NCBI RefSeq assembly: GCF_001262605.1
Contig: NZ_LGTC01000001.1
Location: forward strand, 4,722,001-4,786,000
Direction: 5' to 3'
Source of the DNA: Pseudobacteroides cellulosolvens ATCC 35603 = DSM 2933
GTDB taxonomy: Bacteria > Bacillota > Clostridia > Acetivibrionales > DSM-2933
Length of the DNA stretch: 64,000 nt
Positions 43,466 to 50,950 of the stretch are shown here, one piece after another. A program made the position numbers and the translations under genes. Positions within the stretch are counted from its first letter, which is position 1. Every line of letters begins with the position of its first letter. A model generated the notes under the pieces. The model made no database searches. It saw only the letters and a program-made list of their open reading frames with translations, and was not told where the DNA came from.

Positions 43466-43489
43466 ACACAAAAACACGTAAGTGTTTTT
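43466..43489. other. Leader hairpin between riboswitch and first thi gene
   Basis: AAAAACAC-GTAA-GTGTTTTT forms a stem in the leader about 20-40 bases before the thiamine-binding-protein start. On the minus strand it is followed by TTTTTGTG, so it may be a second, weak terminator. Confidence 0.4.
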
Positions 43490-43508
43490 TGTCTCGTCTG
43501 TAACTTAT

Positions 43509-43541
43509 CGTTAGAAATTATGGACACCATAATTTCTTAGA
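43509..43541. repeat. Repeat family D, palindromic core
   Basis: GTTAGAAATTATGG-ACA-CCATAATTTCTTAG: a perfect short version of the inverted repeat seen at 2969-3001. It is located in the thi operon leader. Confidence 0.6.
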
Positions 43542-43561
43542 CATATAACTCGCCTAGACAT

Positions 43562-43588
43562 CAAAAAAACCGCCCATCATAGGCGGCA
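43562..43588 (-). terminator. Expression-platform terminator of the TPP riboswitch
   Basis: On the minus strand CCGCC-TATGAT-GGGCGG is followed by TTTTTTTG, just after the TPP aptamer. TPP binding is expected to favour this terminator. Confidence 0.9.
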
Positions 43589-43597
43589 TTAGATTAT

Positions 43598-43693
43598 CTA
43601 CTCATTTCCTACGCTGGCATTACCCAGATCAGGTTATGGGTTGAAGGGAAAACCCTTACTCTCAGCCGGCAGAACCAGCACCCCTATTCATTA
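43598..43693 (-). promoter_or_regulatory. TPP riboswitch (THI element)
   Basis: On the minus strand the conserved segments appear in order: AGGGGTGC, CTGAGA, ACCTGATCTGGGTAATGCC and AGCGTAGGAA. They match the THI box. It controls the four-gene thiamine-precursor uptake operon downstream by premature termination. Confidence 0.97.
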
Positions 43694-43924
43694 ATATATT
43701 CAGAATGTATTAATAATAGCATAACATCAATTCAATTACAAGTAATCCAAAGCCGATATTAGCCTATATAGGCCCTATACTTTTAAATATACACTTCAAA
43801 ACTTTCAACTTTTTTCACAAAATACGCACGAAACATTCAATTTTTTATGTTTTACATCTGCTATAATAAAGCCATGATGTGCACATTAAAAATGACTAAA
43901 TATTTTAAATATAGGGGTGTTTTT

Positions 43925-44479
43925 ATGAAAAAATTATTATCGATCTTTTGTTTAGTAGTATTAATAATGAATTTTATGCTTAATGTAAGTGCTAGTGGTG
44001 AAATTTATAATGGTTCAATTAAGGTGTCTGGATATTACATGTGTACATCGATACCAACAAGTTGGCTTGAAGAAACTGCTGATGTTCTTATTGATGATTA
44101 TGTTGATAAGACAGGTTTTTATAGTGCTATTAAGGCTTTAGCAGATGCAGCATTAATGATCCCTAGAGATCAGAAATTTACGATTCCAAGCGATGCAGTT
44201 ATAAATGCACAAAATAATGGAGATTTAGAAATAGACAAACAAAGTAAGGATGTAAGTGGAAAGGTTACATGGTCTAAAGTTACAGGTACTTCAGGTTTTT
44301 GGATTTGGAAAAAAACTCATGTAACAGAATATACAGCTCACCTTTGTTGCTATTATGGTTCTTCATTTGGTTCAGTAGTTGTTAAAACTGAATACACATT
44401 AGACAATAATAAGAAGAAAACCATTAACGAAGTACAAATGTATATTGGTGCTGGTGAGACAGTGGACTTGGTAAAATGA
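43925..44479 (+). CDS. Secreted protein of unknown function
   Basis: A 184-aa protein starting MKKLLSIFCLVVLIMNFML with a signal peptide ending near VSASG. The mature part has a helical segment (ETADVLIDDYVDKTGFYSAI) and a beta-rich half with WSKVTGTSGFWIWKKTHVTEY. AGGGGTG precedes ATG 43925; a longer frame from 43847 lacks a signal. The lower GC and isolation suggest an accessory gene. A terminator follows at 44514. I do not recognise a family. Confidence 0.7.
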   Translation: MKKLLSIFCLVVLIMNFMLNVSASGEIYNGSIKVSGYYMCTSIPTSWLEETADVLIDDYVDKTGFYSAIKALADAALMIPRDQKFTIPSDAVINAQNNGDLEIDKQSKDVSGKVTWSKVTGTSGFWIWKKTHVTEYTAHLCCYYGSSFGSVVVKTEYTLDNNKKKTINEVQMYIGAGETVDLVK

Positions 44480-44513
44480 TAATAAATCAATAATTTTTTT
44501 CTTTACAAGCAGT

Positions 44514-44556
44514 AAAACTCCTTTCTGGTTACAATATAAACCATTAAGGAGTTTTC
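44514..44556 (+). terminator. Terminator after the secreted protein gene
   Basis: AAAACTCCTT and AAGGAGTTTTCTG form a 10-bp stem around a 22-base loop containing GGTT/AACC. The next about 385 bases to 44941 hold no recognisable gene. Confidence 0.75.
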
Positions 44557-44941
44557 TGTTATGTAAGATTCAAGAAAGATGCCAAAAAATGTGGTAAATG
44601 CAGCAATGGAAAATGTCGCTGATATTTGTAAGATACCCGAGTAGTAATAGGCCATAAATTAGCAAAATTTTTTTGAAATTTATAGAGTCAAATGGTTTTT
44701 AAGTGTTTTTAATTGTTAGAATATTGAAAAGTATTCATATAATGATACAATTTTAGTTGTAAGCGGAAATTAATTAGATAAATGAAAATACATCTTTAAC
44801 TAATACAAAAAAACAGCTAAGAAAAAGTCAAAACCCAAATTCGTAATGAGTGCGTGTGGCTTAGTCCAACGAAAGCCATTTTGAAGATTTTTTACACTGT
44901 TAATGTTTTAAAGTAAAAATTATTAAAAAAGGAGAGTAGCT

Positions 44942-45424
44942 ATGAGGTATATAAGATTAGCAAAAACCGAAGATACAGAATCTATCGTTAATTTGTATCA
45001 ATCACTTATTGGCACACCAGGTTGTGCATGGAGTATTGAATATCCTACTATCGCAGAGGTGCAAAATGATATTAAGAATAGTTCTTTATATTGTATGTGT
45101 GATGATAATGATAATATAATTGCAGCTGCTGCTGCAGGATCTGATAATGAACTAGAGCATCTTTTTTGGAATTCTTTAATGAAAAACCCTTGTGAGTTAG
45201 CTAGAGTTGGTGTTAAACAATCAATGCAGAATCAAGGGTTAGGATATGTAATTGTTGATCATGTAATAAAAGATGTAAAAAAGCGAGGATTTGATGGAAT
45301 TCGAATGCTTGTAAGCAAGTCAAATCCTTCAGCATTGGCTTTGTATGAGAAATTAAAGTTTCATCGCTGTGGTGAAACTAGAATGTATAATATTGATTGG
45401 TTTTGCTATGAAATGGTATTATAA
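44942..45424 (+). CDS. GNAT family N-acetyltransferase
   Basis: A 160-aa acetyl-CoA-dependent transferase. The acceptor side includes DTESIVNLYQSL. Motif A is LARVGVKQSMQNQGLGYVIVDHVI (near residues 89-112), with the Q-x-x-G-x-G-type CoA loop. Motif B is VSKSNPSALALYEKLKFHRCGE. AAAGGAGAG precedes the ATG. The substrate is unknown. A second GNAT gene follows 68 bases downstream. Confidence 0.85.
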   Translation: MRYIRLAKTEDTESIVNLYQSLIGTPGCAWSIEYPTIAEVQNDIKNSSLYCMCDDNDNIIAAAAAGSDNELEHLFWNSLMKNPCELARVGVKQSMQNQGLGYVIVDHVIKDVKKRGFDGIRMLVSKSNPSALALYEKLKFHRCGETRMYNIDWFCYEMVL

Positions 45425-45492
45425 GATTAATTAAAATAGAGAGTAAAAAGGTAGTGTTTAAGATGTTTACTCCAAATATGGGAGGTGTTTAT

Positions 45493-45942
45493 ATGGTTGA
45501 AAAAGCATTATATGAGGATTTGGAAGAAATATTAAAATTGCAAAGATTAGCATTTCAAAGTGAGGCAAAATTAAGTAATGACTTTCAGATACCTCCATTA
45601 ACTCAAACTTTGGAAGGGATTAGGGAAGATTACCTGAATCAGACGATATTAAAAGCTGTTTTATGTAACAAAATAATTGGTTCAGTAAGAGCATACAAAG
45701 AAGGAGATATCTGTTATATTGGAAGAGTAATAGTTCATCCAGATCATCAAAATAAGGGAATCGGGAAATTGTTGATGCAAAAAATAGAAGAAGAGCTCTA
45801 TCAATGTAGCAAATATTCACTTTTCACAGGCAAAAAGAGTTTGAGAAATATACATTTTTACAGTAGTTTAGGGTACAAACTGACAAGAGAAGAATATGTG
45901 AATGATAATCTGACTCTTATATATTTTGAAAAAGTAAAATAG
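45493..45942 (+). CDS. GNAT family N-acetyltransferase
   Basis: A 149-aa GNAT protein. IGRVIVHPDHQNKGIGKLLMQKIEEEL is motif A with the QNKGIG CoA-binding loop, followed by KSLRNIHFYSSLGYKLTREE. I start it at ATG 45493, which has GGAGGTG about 6 bases upstream; a longer frame begins at 45454. The substrate is unknown. It resembles the preceding GNAT gene only at family level. Confidence 0.85.
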   Translation: MVEKALYEDLEEILKLQRLAFQSEAKLSNDFQIPPLTQTLEGIREDYLNQTILKAVLCNKIIGSVRAYKEGDICYIGRVIVHPDHQNKGIGKLLMQKIEEELYQCSKYSLFTGKKSLRNIHFYSSLGYKLTREEYVNDNLTLIYFEKVK

Positions 45943-46102
45943 GTATTTAAGTAGCATATACATAAGGTTTTAATATCATGGTGACAATATTGAGCGGGTT
46001 ACATATGAAGCTAGGAAGTTTTAGTTGATCTTTGATCTTTGCTTATGAATCCAACATAATCATTCTAAAGATCAACTGGATAAAGATGAAACGTGCCCAT
46101 TA

Positions 46103-46878
46103 TTACTTGAGTTGACTATCAGGCGGAAGAATATCAAATCTTCTTGTTCCATTTTTATTTAATAGCTTCTGATCAGCAAAATTAAGTATAGCAGACCAAT
46201 CCTCAGAAGTAATACCATGGCCGCCAGGTCGAAAATGTACAAGTCCTCTGCCCATTTCCTTTCCTGAATAGCGTAATGCCATACCCCCAGCCACCGGAGC
46301 GGTCAGAGCAATACGTTCATCAAAAGCTCCTGCTAGAAGCACCGCTTGGGCAAGCCGTGATACACCAGTAATCATAATCTTTTGTCTGTCAATTGCAGGA
46401 TCATTCTTAATATAATCAACAGCACGGGAAATACCCCAAGTCCATGCAGAAATATCTCGCCAATCATATTCGGGGTAGGCTGGAAAAAAGGCTGTAGAGC
46501 GATATTTAGTAGAATCTTCACCTAATTGCTGGTAAGATATGGTTACTACAGCATAACCTCGAGACAAAGCTGCTGAAGCATCCGCAAGACTATTTTTTTC
46601 TGCACTGTAAGTAAGATTGATCAAAACGGGGTATGGCTTAGAGGTTTGTGAACCATCAGTTTTCACAGAGGTGGCAGGGGTGAAAATTCCAATATCAAAT
46701 CCCAGCTTTTCACCAGGACCAAAAGTACATCGGCCATATTAATTACCATGTCTCCATTCAGATCCTGTCCACTTTGTTGGGATAGTTCTGCTGATACAGG
46801 TTTGGATAAACTTGATATGGAGAAGATAAAAATGATAATTAATGATTGAAAAAGACATTTTTTAATAAACTGATATAA
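46103..46878 (-). pseudogene. Decayed cellulosomal CE15 glucuronoyl esterase with N-terminal dockerin remnant
   Basis: The 3' part encodes a CE15-like region: the nucleophile motif GVSRLAQAVLLAGAFDERIAL (Ser of GVSR), VAPVAGGMALRYSG, and RPGGHGITSEDW with the catalytic His. Upstream, in another frame, lies a signal peptide (LIIIFIFSISSL) followed by one dockerin loop, DLNGDMVINMADVLLVL. Only one dockerin half remains, and it joins directly to the CE15 frame FGPGEKLGFDIGIFTPA near 46735, out of frame. There is a GGGAGG ribosome site, but the codon at the right spacing is TTA. The gene seems broken by an internal deletion and start-codon decay. Such enzymes cleave lignin-glucuronoxylan esters. 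Confidence 0.75.
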
Positions 46879-46925
46879 CTTTTCCTCCCAAAAAAATTTT
46901 TATCAGACTTTTTTGCTGTCTTTAT

Positions 46926-46980
46926 GATTATTGTGTATGCTACATCACAATTTCTCATGACAACAATCAAGGTTGAAACT
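46926..46980. repeat. Repeat family D with conserved tail
   Basis: GATTATTGTGTA..TACATCACAATTTC, then ATGACAACAATCAAGGTTGA, matching 2970-3022 at roughly 85%. It lies just upstream of the CE15 pseudogene. Nothing else was recognised in the 46879-47300 gap. Confidence 0.65.
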
Positions 46981-47300
46981 CACTTCATGATTTTATCCAA
47001 TAATGTTATATACAGTCTAATACACATATTGTTATTAATACAGGTAATTACATTACTTGCAAGCTTTAAAAATATAACCATATGGGCCTTAACCCTGGAA
47101 GAAATGGTTTTCTACTTTAGAAAAATGGAAATACTGTTGAAATATATTGTAATACAAATTTAATGTATTTTCTTAAGATAACCATTAAATTTTATCTTAA
47201 AATTTTATATAATTATCTTAATGACACTGAAAGTTTTTGGTAAATTAATCAATTTTTAATAATTCGATTCTTAATATCTGATTATGGGGAGCTGGCTAAA

Positions 47301-49226
47301 ATGAAACTGGGTAAACTTTTGAACTTAAAATTAAGATTATTTCTTGCTTTCATTATGCTTATATCCATTTTTATGGTTTTGATATTTCGAAACAATACGG
47401 ATAAAACATCAATACAAACTGAAGCACCGATATCTACCGCACTTGCAAAAACTTATATAACTAAAACTCCTGCAAGTGTTTCCAATACAGTAAAACAGAC
47501 AAGTGGAATTGGAAGTAAGTATCTTTATCCAATACGTGTAGAAGAAAACGGCAAGGCATTATATGGTTATATTGATGAGACGGGTAAGATAATTGCAAAC
47601 CCTAAATGGGATGGATGCGAAAACTTTACATCTAATGGGGTTGGAAAGGTTTTTAATTATGATACCCATGATGGAAGTTATGATTATGGAATAATTGACT
47701 ATACTGGAAAAGAAATAATTCCTATTAAAAAGGGAGAGTGGAATTATACATATTTAGGACCGGAATATATCATATGTAGTGGTTATGAAGACATAAACAA
47801 GGGCGGGTTTAAGTCGGTTGTTTATGATATGAGCGGAAAAATGGTTTTTGAATCAGATAAACCTGTTGACAATTATGTGGATGGTTATTTTACCTATAAT
47901 GAGAATAGCGTATATGGAAAGCTGGATAAAACAGGAAAGGTAATTGAAACCAAAGTATATGGTAAGGATGAATTAGCTGAAAAAATGTATGATTCAAATA
48001 GTTCAAACAATAAAAATAAACTAAAAATATATAAGGATGATTATAAAAACCTGTATGGATTAAAAGACAGTAAAGGAAAAGTAATAGTACAGGCTAAATA
48101 TAATTCAATAGCTGAGCATGATAACGGAGAAACATTCCTTTGTACCCTTGATTCCAACCTGCCGATTAATAAATCTATATTATTGGACAAAAACGGCAAA
48201 ATTGTATCTCCTAAGGATGCTACTTTTATAGAATATTACAATAATGGAATGTATTTGGTTTGTTTTGATAAGGATTATTTCTTCGGTATGAAAACATTGT
48301 ATAAATATGCTGTCTTCGATGTTAGAACAGGGAATATATCTCAATTGTATTATGTTCCTCAATCCGCTAGCATTGTAGGAAATGCTGATAAAAACATGAT
48401 GGTTATTGACATAGTAAGTGTATATGATGGAAATAAAAGCTTTATAATAGGACGTGACGGAAAGCAGATAGAAGGTACCAAATCCTTTGAAGGAAAATGG
48501 ACCATAAGTTTTGTTGGCAATTTGATAAAGGTTTCATCAGAGTCTCATTCAGAAAGCAGCATGTTTTTCACATACTACGACAAAAACTGGAAGGAGATAT
48601 GGGAAACCAATTATGAATTTGATCTCAGAAAAGAGAGGAATCTACAAAAGACATATTATTCCCCCAATATAGCTTCAGGTGCATACTATTTTCAGTTAAA
48701 TAATCTTATTAACAAACCTGTTGAGGAAAAAATCAATAGGCATATCAAAAAGATAATTGATGATGAAATTTTACAAAATAAAGAAAAGTTGATCACTATT
48801 AAATCGGATTTTTTAATCTCCAAAGATTTGCTTACAATTGTGCATACCAAATCAACTTACAGCGGTGGTGGTATGGGTAATCATTATACCATGTATTATC
48901 ATTTTGATCTAAACACCGGTAATCTTTTTGACAATCTAAGCTTTTTGAAAAAAGGCAACAATTATATCAACAGTCTCCAAAAGATTACAAAAAGTAAATT
49001 TGACTTAAAATACAAAGAAACTGGGATGTACCCTAATCCTGGACTGGATCAAGTATGCCAAAATAATTATTTTGTTCCGGATGGTATAGTATTTTCAATA
49101 GACGGTTATAAATTCCAAGGAAAAGTCATGGTAAAATTTAGTGAAATTAAAGAGTTGATAGATCAGAATGCTGAAATTTTTAAAGCATGTGATTTGTCTA
49201 AATATCCTCCATATGTTGATAACTAA
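47301..49226 (+). CDS. Exported WG-repeat protein with DUF3298-like C-terminus
   Basis: A 641-aa protein anchored by an N-terminal helix (about residues 10-30). It carries a run of WG-type repeats (for example LYGYIDETGKIIANPKWDG, YDYGIIDYTGKEIIPI and NLYGLKDSKGKVIVQAKYNS) through about residue 270, further degenerate repeats to about 450, and a DUF3298-like C-terminal region (about 470-640) with a hydrophobic beta-rich core. WG repeats are thought to be beta-propeller-like binding units. Function unknown. It is a single gene with a terminator downstream. Confidence 0.82.
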   Translation: MKLGKLLNLKLRLFLAFIMLISIFMVLIFRNNTDKTSIQTEAPISTALAKTYITKTPASVSNTVKQTSGIGSKYLYPIRVEENGKALYGYIDETGKIIANPKWDGCENFTSNGVGKVFNYDTHDGSYDYGIIDYTGKEIIPIKKGEWNYTYLGPEYIICSGYEDINKGGFKSVVYDMSGKMVFESDKPVDNYVDGYFTYNENSVYGKLDKTGKVIETKVYGKDELAEKMYDSNSSNNKNKLKIYKDDYKNLYGLKDSKGKVIVQAKYNSIAEHDNGETFLCTLDSNLPINKSILLDKNGKIVSPKDATFIEYYNNGMYLVCFDKDYFFGMKTLYKYAVFDVRTGNISQLYYVPQSASIVGNADKNMMVIDIVSVYDGNKSFIIGRDGKQIEGTKSFEGKWTISFVGNLIKVSSESHSESSMFFTYYDKNWKEIWETNYEFDLRKERNLQKTYYSPNIASGAYYFQLNNLINKPVEEKINRHIKKIIDDEILQNKEKLITIKSDFLISKDLLTIVHTKSTYSGGGMGNHYTMYYHFDLNTGNLFDNLSFLKKGNNYINSLQKITKSKFDLKYKETGMYPNPGLDQVCQNNYFVPDGIVFSIDGYKFQGKVMVKFSEIKELIDQNAEIFKACDLSKYPPYVDN

Positions 49227-49299
49227 TTAGTATGGCAAAGCACATTAAAAAGAGTATCATAAGAATATTTTGAGATAAAAATTCTTCTATCCTAATAGA

Positions 49300-49358
49300 A
49301 ATGGGGCATTGCACTACAAGCTTTAATTGTAATTGCAATAGCCCCATTTATACTTTTT
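49300..49358 (+). terminator. Terminator after the WG-repeat gene
   Basis: AATGGGGC..ATTGCA and TGCAAT..AGCCCCATT pair in a long stem followed by TATACTTTTTATA. Confidence 0.7.
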
Positions 49359-49372
49359 ATAACTTAGTAATA

Positions 49373-49609
49373 TTAACATGCTACTATTGAGCAGATAAAG
49401 TATCTTTTATTATTTATAATCATTCTATGGTTTCTTTTATTTAATTCGCATACTGTCAATTCCTTTTGCTTTCTGTCTGAAACATCAAAAACTTCAACCT
49501 TAGCTCCGTCATTAACAACCTTGTTGTAAAACATATCTGCTCTTTCGCTCTTAAAACACCCTTTACCTATTAAAACATTTCTTATGGGTGTAACCTTTAA
49601 AACTGTCAT
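49373..49609 (-). CDS. Small hypothetical protein downstream of ykuK-like gene
   Basis: A 78-aa frame, MTVLKVTPIRNVLIGKGCFK onward, with three cysteines and a basic C-terminus (RKQKELTVCELNKRNHRMII). It is 25 bases after the YkuK-like gene and in the same orientation, so it is probably co-transcribed. An A-rich GGAAAGG site lies 13-18 bases upstream, rather far. I do not recognise a family. Confidence 0.6.
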   Translation of the reverse strand: MTVLKVTPIRNVLIGKGCFKSERADMFYNKVVNDGAKVEVFDVSDRKQKELTVCELNKRNHRMIINNKRYFICSIVAC

Positions 49610-49634
49610 AGCTGAATCAATCCTTTCCTTTTAT

Positions 49635-50150
49635 CTATCCTACTTTGAAAGTCTTACTGTATCTGTTTGCATAGCTGCTTGCTACAAACGATTCAGGTTT
49701 TATTTTGGTATCTATACCACTTCCTTCAAAGTATCCAACCATTTCCCTTATAAACTTTCTTGTTTCACCGTTTCTTCCTATATCAATATGTGCTTCAATA
49801 TTGCACTGAAAATTCTTGTACTTGGCACTAAAATCTTCGAGGGAATCCATTAACTGCTCATTTAACATGTTTGCGATTTCATAGGTAAAAAGTGTTTCCC
49901 TTGATATCTTTTCTCTAAGATTTCTATATGCCTTGCTCTCCAACCTCTTGCTTATGCAGCACCAAGCTCCTTTCCCCAGCATATGGATATGGATACCTGT
50001 AGCAAAGCAAGTATTTCTCCCCTTAACCTGGGAGTCAGTACCGATCGCTATCCGGAAGCTGTTGTCCGGATTAATTCTGATGAAGTATTTAATACTTGCG
50101 ACCACATCAGAAAAGCTCATGTTTTTTTGTGTTGAGTTAAAAAACCTCAT
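49635..50150 (-). CDS. YkuK-like RNase H-fold protein
   Basis: A 171-aa protein of the YkuK (DUF458) family, with a predicted RNase H-like fold. Key segments are FRIAIGTDSQVKGRNTCFATGI near residues 32-53, with the Asp of the first strand, and the C-terminal IEAHIDIGRNGETRKFIREM, supplying more acidic residues. The middle contains LESKAYRNLREKISRETLFT. The family is common in spore-formers, but its substrate is not established. It is the first gene of a two-gene unit. Confidence 0.82.
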   Translation of the reverse strand: MRFFNSTQKNMSFSDVVASIKYFIRINPDNSFRIAIGTDSQVKGRNTCFATGIHIHMLGKGAWCCISKRLESKAYRNLREKISRETLFTYEIANMLNEQLMDSLEDFSAKYKNFQCNIEAHIDIGRNGETRKFIREMVGYFEGSGIDTKIKPESFVASSYANRYSKTFKVG

Positions 50151-50189
50151 GTTTTCACCACCTGTTTAGTATTAGTTTTGATTTCTATT

Positions 50190-50232
50190 AAAAAAATAAG
50201 CAGCCAAGTCTTTTTGACTTAGCTGCCCTTTT
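50190..50232 (-). terminator. Terminator of the 47-aa gene
   Basis: On the minus strand GGGCAGCTAAGTC-AAAAA-GACTTGGCTGCTT is followed by ATTTTTTTAAT, about 30 bases past the stop at 50264. Confidence 0.85.
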
Positions 50233-50263
50233 TAGTAAAATGCATTTTATATCATTACCCTGA

Positions 50264-50407
50264 TTAACATCGTTGCTCATTTAATCGGACTTTGCATTTA
50301 TTCAAAAGAGGACTAAGCCAATAAATACCTTCATATGTACTTGGTCTATCTGATAATCCCGCTTTAATATTCAGTTGCTCCATAAATTTATTATTGAGTA
50401 TATACAT
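50264..50407 (-). CDS. 47-aa peptide, paralogue of the 45-aa peptide at 50644
   Basis: An uncatalogued short frame beginning MYILNNKFMEQLNIKAGLSD, with AGGAGGAGA 5 bases before the ATG and its own strong terminator. The middle, RPSTYEGIYWLSPLLNKCKV, aligns with KPSTDRCRHWLNPLFIKCRN of the neighbouring 45-aa peptide (shared pattern PST-x5-WL-x-PL-x2-KC). No signal peptide or membrane helix is obvious. Function unknown; candidates include a signalling peptide or a small regulator, but nothing in the sequence decides. Confidence 0.7.
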   Translation of the reverse strand: MYILNNKFMEQLNIKAGLSDRPSTYEGIYWLSPLLNKCKVRLNEQRC

Positions 50408-50541
50408 TGACTCTCCTCCTATCCTTTTGTATTTTTATAATTTCTTAACATCTATTCTAGAGTACCATTTATTAATTTCTTTGTCAATATTATTAATTCA
50501 TGTAATTTAATTGTAACATTTATATATTTTTGTTTAACTTA

Positions 50542-50549
50542 TTGTCGAA
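50542..50549 (+). promoter_or_regulatory. Possible Spo0A box
   Basis: TTGTCGAA matches the 0A-box consensus. It lies about 135 bases upstream of the 47-aa gene, near an AT-rich promoter-like stretch. A related copy (TCGTCGAA in the shared context CTTAT-GTCGAATTTA) is upstream of the partner-switching module at 59123. Confidence 0.4.
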
Positions 50550-50577
50550 TTTATTTTAGTTATGACCTTCAACTGAA

Positions 50578-50620
50578 ATTAAAAATGCGGTTAAGCCATA
50601 TTTTATGACTTAACCGCACA
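50578..50620 (-). terminator. Terminator of the 45-aa gene
   Basis: TGCGGTTAAG and CTTAACCGCA form a perfect 10-bp stem. On the minus strand TTTTTAATTT follows. Confidence 0.85.
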
Positions 50621-50643
50621 TTATACAGTGTAATAATTGAATA

Positions 50644-50781
50644 CTAAATTGATGGTATATTCCTACACTTAATAAATAGAGGATTAAGCCAATGTCTGCA
50701 TCTATCAGTACTTGGTTTAAATGACCATAACGCTAGATCACGATTATATTTCCCATGTTGTAATTTTATAATGCATTCCAT
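50644..50781 (-). CDS. 45-aa peptide, paralogue of the 47-aa peptide at 50264
   Basis: A short frame beginning MECIIKLQHGKYNRDLALWS, preceded by AAAGGAGGAT about 7 bases before the ATG. It is followed by its own terminator. The conserved central pattern PST-x5-WL-x-PL-x2-KC is shared with the downstream 47-aa peptide while the ends differ, as in a diverged duplication. It lies just downstream of hydA. No family recognised. Confidence 0.7.
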   Translation of the reverse strand: MECIIKLQHGKYNRDLALWSFKPSTDRCRHWLNPLFIKCRNIPSI

Positions 50782-50950
50782 TGTGTAAATCCTCCTTTCT
50801 CAATCATCTTAATAACATTTATTATAAAATCAAATTTAACAAATTACTTTCATTACTCAGCGTCACCTTTTCAGGCACACTGTGGTTAGTGTACCATAAG
50901 AAATTAAATCCTGTCAAGACACATTTTTCTTTTGTAATATTACTGTAATA

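Noticed and set aside
44557..44941. A decayed gene with a Cys-rich fragment (KKCGKCSNGKC) near 44590
   Set aside because: Only about 17 codons, no start, no ribosome site and no continuation; too little to call.
46924..47163. 79-aa open frame upstream of the WG-repeat gene
   Set aside because: Starts inside a family D repeat and has no good ribosome site.
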